Shown here: in pieces, positions 17,943-26,548 of the stretch
Numbering within the stretch: position 1 is the first letter of the stretch
Layout: every line of letters begins with the position of its first letter
Origin: DATLMR01 sp964615905
Lineage (GTDB): Bacteria > Acidobacteriota > Blastocatellia > UBA7656
DNA length: 64,000 bases
Assembly (NCBI GenBank): GCA_964615905.1
Contig: CAZTUB010000004.1
Span: 62,001 to 126,000, forward strand
Reading direction: 5' to 3'
Notes under the pieces: model-generated
Databases searched by the model: none
Seen by the model: the letters and a program-made list of their open reading frames with translations, nothing else
Told to the model about the DNA's origin: nothing
Made by a program: the position numbers and the translations under genes

Positions 17943-18446
17943 ATGGATGTTGAATACACGATTGATCAAATGCAAGCAGATGATTGGGAATGCGTACGCT
18001 CGATCTACCTCGAAGGCATTGCCACCGGTGATGCAACCTTTGAGACTGAGGCCCCGGACTGGGATTCATGGGACAATGGCCATCTCTCTTTTGGCCGGTT
18101 AGTGGCTCGCAATAAGTATAGCGTCCTTGGTTGGGCAGCATTGAGCCCTGTATCTAGTCGTTGCGTCTATGGTGGCGTGGCAGAGGTAAGCGTGTATGTT
18201 GGGGCATCAGCTCGCGCAAGAGGCATCGGGCAGGCGTTGTTAGGGGAGCTAATAACGGTCTCTGAGCGCAACGGCATCTGGACATTGCAAGCGGGGATAC
18301 TGCCTGAGAATAGAGCCAGCATCGCAATTCATATCCGAGCAGGTTTTAGAGAAGTTGGCAGGCGTGAGAAGCTAGGGAAGCTGAACGGAAATTGGCGTGA
18401 TGTAATTCTGATGGAACGCCGGAGTCGTATCGTCGGTATGGAGTAA
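17943..18446 (+). CDS. GNAT N-acetyltransferase, phosphinothricin acetyltransferase-like
   Basis: A 167-residue GNAT. The start at ATG 17943 is chosen by homology (VEYTIDQMQADDWECVRSIY begins the fold); an in-frame ATG at 17853 overlapping the DinB stop would add 30 unrelated residues. The ATFETE and AEVSVYV segments followed by the acetyl-CoA loop ARARGIGQALL and the C-terminal AGFREVGRREKLG match the PAT/bar subfamily, which acetylates amino-group toxins. The exact substrate is unknown. This is a common type of integron cargo. Confidence 0.85.
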   Translation: MDVEYTIDQMQADDWECVRSIYLEGIATGDATFETEAPDWDSWDNGHLSFGRLVARNKYSVLGWAALSPVSSRCVYGGVAEVSVYVGASARARGIGQALLGELITVSERNGIWTLQAGILPENRASIAIHIRAGFREVGRREKLGKLNGNWRDVILMERRSRIVGME

Positions 18447-18589
18447 CCCAACCGAGCGGGAAAGGCTCATTGATAAAGACATGCCGCTTGAAGGCTCATA
18501 GGCAGGCGCATAGTTTCCACGAAATGTACGGCGGTATTTGGTATCTATTCAGCGAACTTAAGCGGCGGAAGGAAATCCCAAATCGTAAA

Positions 18590-18668
18590 GCAATGCAACG
18601 GAACGGGGCGATCAAATTTCGAATGATTCGGCCAATGCCCTGTGCCGCTGATGCGAGACGTCAGGCGC
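18590..18668 (+). other. attC-like site 2 (degenerate)
   Basis: The right half GCCGCTGATGCGAGACGTCAGGC is nearly the same as in the sites at 25822 and 30758, with GTCAGGC in place of GTTRRRY. The left core is not clear. It separates the GNAT gene from the following membrane protein. Confidence 0.5.
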
Positions 18669-18699
18669 TAATGATAATCGTAGGAATCTTGGAGAAGAT

Positions 18700-19107
18700 A
18701 TGAAAAGCTTGAGAAATATCGGGTTTATTACCAGCATCATAGGCGCCCTTGTCACCTCCGCCATCATGATTTCGACGACATCTGCTGTTGGCAGCATCTC
18801 CGATCTGCTTATCACATTAGGATTCTACATCTGGGTAATCTTTCCTTTCGTTGTCCTTATCATCTTGACTTCGTATATTCACCGGAAGGGCCTATCCCCT
18901 GCCGCCCGCGTGGCAATTCTTCTGACGTCAATATTAGTCGTCGTGTCATCGGTGCTTATTTACTGGTCTTCAATTTTCAACGCCCAATCGTCCACGTCGT
19001 CGCTCGTATTTATCTTTATCCCGATTTATGCTCTGATGACTATCGCGGTAGTATACGGAATTGCCTGGCTGCTATTGAAGTCGTTTATGCCAAAATCAAA
19101 AGCGTAG
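18700..19107 (+). CDS. Small four-helix membrane protein
   Basis: A 135-residue protein with four predicted transmembrane helices (about residues 8-27, 37-58, 70-90 and 103-126) and little else. GGAGAAG lies just before the ATG. No family is recognised. Cassettes with small membrane proteins of unknown role are common. It ends 17 nt before a well-formed attC. Confidence 0.65.
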   Translation: MKSLRNIGFITSIIGALVTSAIMISTTSAVGSISDLLITLGFYIWVIFPFVVLIILTSYIHRKGLSPAARVAILLTSILVVVSSVLIYWSSIFNAQSSTSSLVFIFIPIYALMTIAVVYGIAWLLLKSFMPKSKA

Positions 19108-19124
19108 ATACCTGAGCTAGCCGC

Positions 19125-19215
19125 GCCTAACAAACGCCCGCACCCGACCCCGCAATCTGATTTCGCATAGCGCATCGACTGTTAGTTGTGGGCCGGGTAA
19201 CGCGAAACGCAAGGG
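19125..19215 (+). other. attC site 3
   Basis: It begins with an intact GCCTAAC (19125-19131). The interior has GCACCCGACCCCGCAATCTGATTTCGCATAG-type sequence and GGGCCGGGTAACGCGAAACGC at the right, where GTTRRRY is eroded. It follows the small membrane protein. Confidence 0.6.
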
Positions 19216-19328
19216 TGCTTGATAAGTTCTAGCTTTTTGATTGTCAGGGCGGGGCTAAGCCACATTGCCAATCCTCCATCAAACGAATTAGCTATACTGA
19301 CGCACGGCGAATAACCAGGAGGCCAACA

Positions 19329-19721
19329 ATGACGATAGCAACTCTTATTGAGAGATTCTTTTCTGTTAGCCTGTTAGTAGTCGGGGTCTCGCACTTAGCT
19401 CAACCAAGACTGTGGCGAGATTTCTTTATTAAGATAAAGGGAACCGGTGTTGCCGGCTTAATAATCGCGATGTATACACTGCCACAATCGTTATTAATTA
19501 TCCTGGGACATAATATCTGGGTACTGGATATTCCTGTGGTTATCACAATATGTGGATGGGGAATGACGATCAAGAGTATAACTTATGCGATCATCCCCGG
19601 CAGGGCAGAGGCGGTGATACCCGATGGCCCCAATGCACACCGAAAATATGCTTGGGGAGGTGCGTTGATAATTCCCGTGGGTCTTCTTTTGACCTGGCAT
19701 TCATTTTTTCGCGTATTATGA
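19329..19721 (+). CDS. Small membrane protein
   Basis: A 130-residue protein with about four hydrophobic segments (residues 9-24, 41-58, 66-86 and 108-126). AGGAGG precedes the ATG by 8 nt. It is separated from the following serine hydrolase by 72 nt with no attC, so both may have been captured together. Function unknown. Confidence 0.65.
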   Translation: MTIATLIERFFSVSLLVVGVSHLAQPRLWRDFFIKIKGTGVAGLIIAMYTLPQSLLIILGHNIWVLDIPVVITICGWGMTIKSITYAIIPGRAEAVIPDGPNAHRKYAWGGALIIPVGLLLTWHSFFRVL

Positions 19722-19793
19722 AAAGAGAGATAACAGAGATTCACGAGAGAAACGATATAGAAATCAAAGGACATAAAAAAGGAAGGGAAAAGC

Positions 19794-21131
19794 ATGCGCC
19801 GTAACCGTACTCCACTTTTCGCGCTTGTTCTATTACTCATCGCAACTGCTCCGGTGCGGGCGGATAAGGTTGACGACTACGTTAAAGCCGAGATGCAAAG
19901 GCAGCATATTCCCGGCACATCAATCGCTGTACTAAAGGACGGGAAGATCATCAAGCTAGAGGGTTACGGCCTGGCAAATGTCGAACTCAATGTTCCTGCC
20001 AGACCGGAAACCGTCTATAAAATCGGCTCCGTTAGCAAGCAATTGATCGCCGCAGGAATCCTGATCCTGATTCAGGACGGCAAGTTGAGCCTCGATGACA
20101 AAATCAGCCAGTTTCTTGAAGGCACGCCTGATACCTGGAAAGAGATTACCGTCCGGCATCTGTTGACTCATACATCGGGGATCGTCCGCGAGGCGCCCGG
20201 TTTCGACCCGCTGAAAATCCAGGCTGACGCGGACGTTATAAAGACTGCATACCCGCTGCCGCTGCGCTTCGCGCCGGGCGAGAAGTGGGAGTATTGCAAC
20301 GTCGGTTACTTTTCACTGGCTGAGATTATTCGCAAAGTCTCCGGCAAGCCCTGGGGCGATTATCTGAATGAGCGCTTGTTTCTGCCGCTTGAAATGAACG
20401 TCACCCGCACCACCACCATGGCTGAGATTATTCAAAACCGGGCTGACGGCTATGTCTGGAGAAATAACAAACTGGAGAATGCTGGCACCTTTTTCGCGGT
20501 GCGGCCGAGCGGGGCATTTATCTCAAGCGTACTTGATCTGGCGAAGTGGGATGCGGCGCTCTACGCCGATAAAATTCTCAAGCCGTCGGTTCGTGATCAG
20601 ATGTGGATGCCGGTCAAGTTGAACAGCGGCGCCCCGCACCCGTATGGCTTCGGCTGGGAATTAAGCACGGTAACGGGTCACAAGCTAGTGCATCACGGCG
20701 GCTCGCTTCCGGGTTTTCGCGCCCAGATCGCGCGATTCGTCGACGACAAACTGACCGTCATTGTCCTGACGAATAGCGATAATGCAAACCCAAATTCCCT
20801 GGCGATCAACATCGCGGCTTTTTATATACCTGGTTTGATACCGGAGCGCACGGCCGCAAAAATAGACCCCAAAATCCTTGATGCGTACACAGGGCAGTAT
20901 CAGCATCCATCGGTGGTCTTCACAATCACCCGCGAAGGCGACAAGTTACTGCTGCAACAAGGGCCGAACTCGGGGGGACAATATCTGCTGCCGGAAAGCG
21001 CGACCAACTTTTTCACGAATGAAAATCGACGCCTCACCTATAGCTTCGTCAAAGACGAAAAAGGAGAAGTCGCCTATCTGGTAGTTCAGCTGGAAGGCCG
21101 TGAAACGGGAAGGGCGAAGAAGATCAAGTAA
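19794..21131 (+). CDS. Serine hydrolase, beta-lactamase class C-like (S12), with C-terminal DUF3471-like domain
   Basis: A 445-residue exported enzyme with a signal peptide (residues 1-23). The S12 triad motifs are SxxK at Ser79-Val-Ser-Lys82, YxN in YCNVGY and HxG in HHGG, all intact. The hydrolase domain spans about 25-345, and a beta-rich lipocalin-like tail (DUF3471 type) follows. S12 enzymes include beta-lactamases, DD-peptidases and esterases, and the substrate cannot be predicted from motifs. AAGGGAA lies before the ATG. It is one of three S12 genes in the array. Confidence 0.88.
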   Translation: MRRNRTPLFALVLLLIATAPVRADKVDDYVKAEMQRQHIPGTSIAVLKDGKIIKLEGYGLANVELNVPARPETVYKIGSVSKQLIAAGILILIQDGKLSLDDKISQFLEGTPDTWKEITVRHLLTHTSGIVREAPGFDPLKIQADADVIKTAYPLPLRFAPGEKWEYCNVGYFSLAEIIRKVSGKPWGDYLNERLFLPLEMNVTRTTTMAEIIQNRADGYVWRNNKLENAGTFFAVRPSGAFISSVLDLAKWDAALYADKILKPSVRDQMWMPVKLNSGAPHPYGFGWELSTVTGHKLVHHGGSLPGFRAQIARFVDDKLTVIVLTNSDNANPNSLAINIAAFYIPGLIPERTAAKIDPKILDAYTGQYQHPSVVFTITREGDKLLLQQGPNSGGQYLLPESATNFFTNENRRLTYSFVKDEKGEVAYLVVQLEGRETGRAKKIK

Positions 21132-21139
21132 GCCGCGCC

Positions 21140-21160
21140 CTGTCACCTCTGCGTTAGGCG
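21140..21160 (+). other. attC remnant 4 (right core only)
   Basis: GCGTTAGGC at 21151-21159 matches GTTRRRY plus its usual 5' context, but the left part is missing; the hydrolase stop is only 20 nt upstream. It is probably a truncated or rearranged attC. Confidence 0.45.
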
Positions 21161-21274
21161 GCTATCGGTTGAACAGGATTTGCCGATTGATAGGCCACCC
21201 GGTTAAATCACCTGTTTCGGGCAACACAGTAAGAGATTATGGAGATCACACAGATACCATAATCGAAAGGGGAG

Positions 21275-21451
21275 ATGGTTATTCGCAGACCTGTTGCTCG
21301 GGTATTTGACGCCTTTATTGACCCTGCCATCACGTCTAAATTCTGGTTCACGAAAGGCAGCGGGCGGTTAGACGCTGGCAAGCGAATTCGATTGGATTGG
21401 GATATGTTTGGCGTTTCCGTTCATGCTCCCGATGACCCCAAGGTGGGTTGA
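21275..21451 (+). pseudogene. Truncated SRPBCC/AHSA1-like gene
   Basis: A 58-codon frame from ATG 21275 (GGGGAG just upstream) begins like an AHSA1/START-type SRPBCC protein: VIRRPVARVFDAFIDPA, then FWFTKGSGRL and WDMFGVSV. A normal member is 130-160 residues, but after about residue 50 the sequence loses similarity and stops at 21451. A degenerate attC follows at once. This looks like the 5' third of a cassette gene joined to a foreign 3' end by recombination or deletion. Confidence 0.6.
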
Positions 21452-21486
21452 AAGGCCAGTCTTTGACCAGGCGGCGCAGGATTCAA

Positions 21487-21570
21487 ACATTGGGCAGTAA
21501 CCAGAAGCGAGTTTCGCATGGTTTCCTCAAGTGTTACGCGCGCCCCGGTCAACTCATAGTGAAGAAAAAT
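21487..21570 (+). other. attC-like site 5 (degenerate)
   Basis: The interior AGCGAGTTTCGCATGGTTTCC with GTGTTACGCGCGCCCCGGTCAAC is very close to the interior of the sites at 17175 and 42139, but both outer cores are eroded. Confidence 0.45.
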
Positions 21571-21606
21571 GCGCTTCCCTACGTCCAATATATGAGGGAG
21601 GTGACC

Positions 21607-22761
21607 ATGAAAAATACGAGCCACACGACATCGCTTATAGTTCTGCTGCTAACCCTTCTGTCAGCAGTGCCAAGCTGCAACGCCAATAGCATTGGCGCAA
21701 ACGGAAAGCAGCGTGAAAATAGCAGTCTCCGCGACGCAGGCGTTGTTAACGCAATTCGCAGCATGACCAGCCAGCGAGCGGTGCACACGTCTACTTTACT
21801 GCCTGACGGCAAAGTTTTACTCGCGGGCGGGTTTGCTGGCAACGAAACCAGTCTTGCGAGCGCAGAACTATTTGACCTGGCGACAGGCACGTTCACACCC
21901 GCAGGCGATATGAGCGCCCCTCGCGCCGGTCATACTGCAACGCTGCTTTCTACCGGGAAAGTTCTGATTGCAGGCGGCTACAACCGAAATTATCTTTCAA
22001 GCGCTGAATTGTATGATCCGGCAGCACGAACGTTTACGCCCACGAGCGGAATGGTCACAGCTCGCAACGGGCATGTGGCAACCCTTCTGCCAAACGGAAA
22101 AGTTCTTCTCGCTGGCGGAGTAGGCGTGGGATGGTCTTTTCTTGCCGACGCCGAATTGTATGATCCCGCTACTAACACTTTTACCGCAACGGGCAATATG
22201 CTCGCGGCCCGTGAGTCTCACACCGCCACTTTGCTCGCCAACGGAAAGGTGCTTGTCGCTGGCGGTCACAGAGGCAGGCGAGCGGCAATTACCATCTATT
22301 CCTCGGCGGAAATCTACGACCCCGCCACCGGCAGATTCTCGGCAACCGGCGACATGACGCGGATACGTCATAAGCATGAAGCCGTTTTATTGGCCGACGG
22401 GCGAGTCCTCATCCTTGGCGGCGCAGACAAACGTGACGGCCAGCCCGCATATACGAGCGCGGAGATTTATAATCCATCAAGAGGAACTTTTACCGCTACA
22501 GGAAACATGAACTTGCCGCGTTATAAACTTCAAGGCACTGCGGTATTATTGAGTAACGGCAAAGTCCTGGTTGCAGGCGGCGCGAACCGTGTGGAAGTCT
22601 TCGACCCTTCGAGTAATACCTTCGCTTACGCAAGAGGCGACATGGAGACGCCTCGCTTGTTTGCAACCGCAACCCTCTTGCACAATGGTCAGGTTTTGAT
22701 CACTGGCGGTTACCATGGCAACAATAACGTAAGCTCAAAGGCATGGATTTATCGAGCGTGA
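21607..22761 (+). CDS. Kelch-repeat lipoprotein
   Basis: A 384-residue exported protein. ATG 21607 (GGGAGG 8 nt upstream) is chosen because a signal sequence starts there and ends in a lipobox-like LLSAVPSC. The mature part is six or more kelch blades with the repeating pattern HTATLL-GKVL-AGG followed by AELYDPA-TFT-TG-M. It should fold as a beta propeller on the cell surface or in the periplasm, with unknown ligand. The blades are close in style to the chromosomal kelch gene at the left edge of the window. Confidence 0.85.
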   Translation: MKNTSHTTSLIVLLLTLLSAVPSCNANSIGANGKQRENSSLRDAGVVNAIRSMTSQRAVHTSTLLPDGKVLLAGGFAGNETSLASAELFDLATGTFTPAGDMSAPRAGHTATLLSTGKVLIAGGYNRNYLSSAELYDPAARTFTPTSGMVTARNGHVATLLPNGKVLLAGGVGVGWSFLADAELYDPATNTFTATGNMLAARESHTATLLANGKVLVAGGHRGRRAAITIYSSAEIYDPATGRFSATGDMTRIRHKHEAVLLADGRVLILGGADKRDGQPAYTSAEIYNPSRGTFTATGNMNLPRYKLQGTAVLLSNGKVLVAGGANRVEVFDPSSNTFAYARGDMETPRLFATATLLHNGQVLITGGYHGNNNVSSKAWIYRA

Positions 22762-22823
22762 TTCTACGTCAGATGCGGCCCGATACTTTGATTGAATCTA
22801 CCGGGTAATATGCATATAAATTC

Positions 22824-23342
22824 ATGTTCATGGTTAAACTCTATCTACTGGTGGTTTTCTTGCTATGCCCTGTATACCTTTCCGCTCAAGAGCGTGTTGT
22901 TAGATTACCGAAGGCTATTAGTTCGACGTTGAATCAGAAGTTCCCGGGATGGATGCTCGCACCCGTCAATCAAGAGGTCCGATCTTTTTTCAACAATGAA
23001 ATGGCCAAGGCGCATCCGAGTTTGATACGAGGCGATTTTGACGGGAACGGGCAACCTGATTACGCTGTGCAAATTGCACCACGTAAGCCAGGCCAAAGAC
23101 GGCTCCTCATAGCATTTTTACGCAAAGGTAGCCATTTCACCTATCGGACATTGGAGTCTGAATCAAAGAATGGAGATATATACTTGTCCCTTATTAAGAA
23201 GGGCGCGAAGAGATATGATTATGAGAAGCAAAGGAGTTTCGTATTCGCGAAGGACGGCATCGAAGTGAACTGGTTTATGAAGGCTGGCTGGACGTATTTT
23301 TTTGAAGGCGGGAGGGTGCAAAAGATATACACTGCCGATTAA
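22824..23342 (+). CDS. Hypothetical exported protein with calcium-loop-like motif
   Basis: A 172-residue protein with a signal peptide (residues 1-20, cleavage near LSAQ). The segment RGDFDGNGQPDYAV (about residues 72-85) is the Asp-rich loop seen in FG-GAP/VCBS-type repeats. The rest is beta-rich. An in-frame ATG two codons later (22830) is equally possible. A complete attC begins 40 nt downstream. Confidence 0.65.
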   Translation: MFMVKLYLLVVFLLCPVYLSAQERVVRLPKAISSTLNQKFPGWMLAPVNQEVRSFFNNEMAKAHPSLIRGDFDGNGQPDYAVQIAPRKPGQRRLLIAFLRKGSHFTYRTLESESKNGDIYLSLIKKGAKRYDYEKQRSFVFAKDGIEVNWFMKAGWTYFFEGGRVQKIYTAD

Positions 23343-23380
23343 ATGATCAAAAGAAGGCATGTCCTTCTGAACGCAGGCGG

Positions 23381-23468
23381 GGCTAACAAGAGTTTGCATC
23401 TGAGCCGCGATCAAATATTGTATGAATCCTCCGACCTCAGGTGCGAGCCGGGTGATGCGAGGCGGCGG
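23381..23468 (+). other. attC site 6
   Basis: It starts GGCTAACAA (23381) and ends GGGTGATGCGAGGCGGCGG. The interior CGATCAAATATTGTATGAATCCTCC aligns with the sites at 24329 and 34436. The right core GTTRRRY is altered to GGCGGGA. Confidence 0.65.
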
Positions 23469-23488
23469 GAAGCAAAGGAAATGCACAA

Positions 23489-24304
23489 ATGAGCCAGGAC
23501 ACTGAGCGAAATCCCATTACGAAGAAGAAGGTCGTCTACCGACTACCCGGCGTAGATGCCGTGACTATTCGACGTGACGTGGAATGCCGAGTATCGGATG
23601 CGGACCTTCTAACCTTAGACATCTACTACCCGCCTGGAACGAAAAGTGGAGCGCGGACACCCACTGTCGTCTTTGTGCTTGGATATTCCGACCTGGGATT
23701 TCAGAAGATGCTCGGCTGCAAGCAAAAGGAGATGGAGTCCTACATCTCGTGGGCGCAACTAGCGGCTGCATCCGGGTTGGTCGCAATCACCTACACGACC
23801 ACAGACCCAACAACAGACATTCGCGCATTACTTCAATATGTTCGACAGAACGCCGTGTCATTGGGAATTGACGACAACAGGATCGGCTTGTGGGCTTGCT
23901 CCGGCAATGTGCCGAATGCGTTATCAGTTCTGATGCAGGAAGATAGCGAATATCTGAAGTGCGCTGTCCTATGCTATGGGATGATGCTGGACCTGGGAGA
24001 AGCCACAAGCGTAGCAGAGGCCGCAAGGACATGGGGTTTCGCCAACCCGTGCGCGGGGAAATCAGTCAACGATCTCGCACCGGATATACCTCTGTTCATT
24101 GTGAGAGCAGGCAAAGACGAAACTCCTCACCTTAATGAAACGATAGACCGCTTCATGGTCGAGGCGTTGATTTGCAATCTGCCAATCAGGTTTGCTAATC
24201 ACGCTGCGGCCGGGCACTCGTTTGACGTGACGGATGACAGTGACGCATCTCGCGAGGTAATAAAACAGATACTCGCATTTATACAGTACCATCTCCTGTC
24301 GTAG
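23489..24304 (+). CDS. Alpha/beta hydrolase
   Basis: A 271-residue cytosolic alpha/beta-hydrolase. A strand and oxyanion segment (TVVFVLGYSDLG) precedes the nucleophile elbow WACSGNVPN, in which the first Gly of GxSxG is Ala. The acid (RAGKDETP) and the His (AAGHSFDV) are in the expected order. It resembles dienelactone hydrolase or BAAT-type esterases. The substrate is unknown. It sits between two attC sites as one clean cassette. Confidence 0.78.
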   Translation: MSQDTERNPITKKKVVYRLPGVDAVTIRRDVECRVSDADLLTLDIYYPPGTKSGARTPTVVFVLGYSDLGFQKMLGCKQKEMESYISWAQLAAASGLVAITYTTTDPTTDIRALLQYVRQNAVSLGIDDNRIGLWACSGNVPNALSVLMQEDSEYLKCAVLCYGMMLDLGEATSVAEAARTWGFANPCAGKSVNDLAPDIPLFIVRAGKDETPHLNETIDRFMVEALICNLPIRFANHAAAGHSFDVTDDSDASREVIKQILAFIQYHLLS

Positions 24305-24328
24305 TAGAGATGACAGCCTCCCGTTGCC

Positions 24329-24421
24329 GCCCAACAGACGCATGCAGCGGAGCCCGCAATCAGAGCTTGTATGAATCTTCTAATGTCACGCGCGGGGCGG
24401 GTGATGCGAGTCGTTAGGCGG
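24329..24421 (+). other. attC site 7 (complete)
   Basis: Left core GCCCAAC (24329-24335) and right core GTTAGGC (24413-24419) are both intact, 93 bp in all. The interior has GGAGCCCGCAATCAGAGCTTG and GGGGCGGGTGATGCGAG. It is one of the best sites. Confidence 0.85.
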
Positions 24422-24429
24422 CATTAGCC

Positions 24430-24978
24430 ATGGACAATACAGAACTCAAGAAAGAGGCGGATTTGCTGATCGAGCAATGCAGCCTTGCCGAATTGCTGGC
24501 TCCCTATCTCGGCTGGTTTATCGGCGGCAGCTATAGCTATGACCTTATGTGCTGGCGCGACCTGGATATATACGCCCTCGACCCGCCGCACGACTTGAAG
24601 CAGTGCTTTGAAGTCGGGTTTGAACTGACAAGGCGGCTTGCCGCTAAGAAGTCTTTCTTTACAAATAATGTCGGCGGAGAACCGAACGGTTTATACTGGG
24701 GCATAAGATTGGGTGATGCTCGGCAGGGGGCCTGGAAGGTAGATGTCTGGTTCCTGGACCAGGAGGGCTACCAGCGGCACGCAGTATATTCGGCGGATAT
24801 GCGTGATAAGCTAACGGGAGACGATAGAGCGGCGATTCTGACAATCAAGGAGTATTACTGGCGGCAAGCTTCGTACCGGGATACGGTCACAAGCGATATG
24901 ATCTATCGCGCGGTCCTTGAAAACGGCGTTAGAAGCATCAGCGATTTCGAAGGCCACATAAAAGGGGGTGCCACCTGA
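24430..24978 (+). CDS. Nucleotidyltransferase-like protein
   Basis: A 182-residue protein with a minimal nucleotidyltransferase core: a GGSYSY motif (near residue 34) followed by RDLDIYAL (near 46), then a third acid in KVDVWFLD. These fit the GS-DxD pattern of the polymerase-beta fold. It could be a minimal antitoxin-like or antibiotic-modifying nucleotidyltransferase; its target is unknown. The start is 9 nt after the preceding attC and the stop codon lies within the next one, so the cassette is very compact. Confidence 0.7.
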   Translation: MDNTELKKEADLLIEQCSLAELLAPYLGWFIGGSYSYDLMCWRDLDIYALDPPHDLKQCFEVGFELTRRLAAKKSFFTNNVGGEPNGLYWGIRLGDARQGAWKVDVWFLDQEGYQRHAVYSADMRDKLTGDDRAAILTIKEYYWRQASYRDTVTSDMIYRAVLENGVRSISDFEGHIKGGAT

Positions 24979-25063
24979 CAGGCACATGCAACGGAGCCCG
25001 CAACCAGAGCTTGATTAAAGCCTGCAACATCACATGCGGGCCGGGTGATGCCAGGCAGTGGGT
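24970..25063 (+). other. attC site 8
   Basis: It overlaps the stop codon of the preceding gene (CCTGACAGG as left core) and ends GGGTGATGCCAGGCAGTGGG, with an altered right core. The interior GGAGCCCGCAACCAGAGCTTG is nearly identical to the site at 24329. Confidence 0.6.
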
Positions 25064-25090
25064 GACTGACATGAGCGCCAGGAAAAGAGA

Positions 25091-25828
25091 TTGCTAAACG
25101 AACTTATCAAAATCACGAAACAGATTCTTGCCGACAAGTATTCAGATGCCAGCGTGATTTTTCTCGCAGGCTCGATAATCAGAGGTGAAGGCACGGCACA
25201 CTCTGACTTGGATCTGGTAGTCATCTTTGACGCTTTAGAAAACGCTTATCGCGAATCGTTTTACTATCAGGGTTTCCCCGTTGAAGCCTTCGTTCACGAC
25301 AGACAAACCCTTAATTATTTTATGCTTGAGGTGGACCGGCCCTCCGGCTTTCCCGTTATGGCTCAAATGGTCTTAGAAGGTGTTGAAATCCCGTTGCCCA
25401 GTGAGCTTTCTCAATCGTTGAAACGACGTGCCGCTTCTGTTATTGAGAAGGGCCCTCCAAAACTGAACGAGGAAGAAATAAACAAGTTGAGGTATGACAT
25501 TACAAATCTTGTGGATGATATTCGTCAGCCTCGTTCAAAAGAAGAGCTTATTGCCTCTGGAACAGAACTATATGGGGTGCTGGCCAATTATTATTTCCGA
25601 GTGAATAATCTTTGGTCTGCGAAAAACAAATCTATTCCCAGGGTATTGAATAAGATAGACCCCGAATTATGCTTGCGTTTCTGCGATAGCTTTGAAGAGT
25701 TATTCTCGAATGGCCGGAGCGAGAAAGTAATAGGGTTGGCAGAGGATGTGCTAAAGTCGAAGGGCGGTTTTTTATTTGAAGGTCATAAACTTGAAGCCCC
25801 GGCAATATGGAGAGAACCGATGAGCTAA
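25091..25828 (+). CDS. Nucleotidyltransferase-domain protein (aminoglycoside-type fold)
   Basis: A 245-residue protein beginning with TTG at 25091, preceded by AGGAAAAGAG. The polymerase-beta core AGSIIRGEGTAHSDLDLVV (near residue 25) has GS followed by DLD, and VEAFVHD supplies the third acid. The C-terminal half is helical, as in kanamycin nucleotidyltransferase-like proteins. It may modify a small molecule; resistance is possible but unproven. It is the second nucleotidyltransferase cassette in a row but is not closely similar to the first. Confidence 0.75.
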   Translation: MLNELIKITKQILADKYSDASVIFLAGSIIRGEGTAHSDLDLVVIFDALENAYRESFYYQGFPVEAFVHDRQTLNYFMLEVDRPSGFPVMAQMVLEGVEIPLPSELSQSLKRRAASVIEKGPPKLNEEEINKLRYDITNLVDDIRQPRSKEELIASGTELYGVLANYYFRVNNLWSAKNKSIPRVLNKIDPELCLRFCDSFEELFSNGRSEKVIGLAEDVLKSKGGFLFEGHKLEAPAIWREPMS

Positions 25829-25899
25829 AGCATTGAGCCGGGTTTCTCATGACCCGTCGAGTGTTACGCTGCGCGCCCGCCGATGCGAGGCGTCAGCCA
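25822..25899 (+). other. attC-like site 9
   Basis: It overlaps the end of the preceding gene. The right half CGCGCCCGCCGATGCGAGGCGTCAGCC is typical of the family, with GTCAGCC in place of GTTRRRY. The left core is eroded (GAGCTAAAG). Confidence 0.55.
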
Positions 25900-25913
25900 T
25901 CCGGGAAGGAAAC

Positions 25914-26513
25914 ATGGAAATCTCTCCACTAATTCTCGAAGGTCAGCACGTACGTTTGGAGCCGCTGTCACAGGCGCACGAAGAATCGCTTCTCGCTGCT
26001 GCTGGCGATGGCGAGCTGTGGAACTCAACCGTCACCATCGTGCCTGATCGAGCTACCATGGCCGCCTACATCGCGACAGCGCTTAATGCCCGGAGCCAGG
26101 GGCTTGAGCTTCCATTCGTCATCATCCGAAAGTCGTCGAGCCAGGTCGTCGGGAGCACCCGGTTCTACTCCATCGAGCGGGACCACCGGCGCGTCGAAAT
26201 CGGGTATACATGGCTGGCCGCAAGCGCTCAACGCACCAGGGTGAACACAGAAGCCAAGCTCCTGCTCCTGGCCCACGCATTTGAGGTTTGGGGCTGCATA
26301 CGCGTCGGGTTCGCCACGGATGTGCTAAATCAGCAGTCGCGGACGGCCATCTTGCGACTTGGGGCAAAGCAAGAAGGCGTTCTGCGCAATCACATGGTGA
26401 TGCCCTCCGGCCGTTACCGCGATTCGGTCTACTTTAGCATCATCGAGGCAGAGTGGCCTGAGGTAAAAGCCCGGCTTGAAGCCAGGCTTGAGCAAACGGC
26501 GGAAGAAGTCTAA
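25914..26513 (+). CDS. GNAT N-acetyltransferase, RimJ/RimL type
   Basis: A 199-residue acetyltransferase. ATG 25914 is used because GGAAGGAAAC lies before it and the upstream in-frame sequence is attC. Features: LEGQHVRLEPLSQAHEESL at the N-terminus, STRFYSIERDHRRVEIGYTW, and the late LNQQSRTAILRLGAKQEGVLRNH, which are hallmarks of the RimJ/RimL branch that acetylates protein N-termini or antibiotics. The pyrophosphate loop is less regular than usual (SAQRTRVNTEAK). Confidence 0.85.
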   Translation: MEISPLILEGQHVRLEPLSQAHEESLLAAAGDGELWNSTVTIVPDRATMAAYIATALNARSQGLELPFVIIRKSSSQVVGSTRFYSIERDHRRVEIGYTWLAASAQRTRVNTEAKLLLLAHAFEVWGCIRVGFATDVLNQQSRTAILRLGAKQEGVLRNHMVMPSGRYRDSVYFSIIEAEWPEVKARLEARLEQTAEEV

Positions 26514-26548
26514 GAACCGCATGCACCGAATCTTGTAGTCTCTGAGGA

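Noticed and set aside
18470..18703. 77-codon frame between the GNAT gene and the next membrane protein
   Set aside because: It runs through the attC-like site and has no protein-like pattern.
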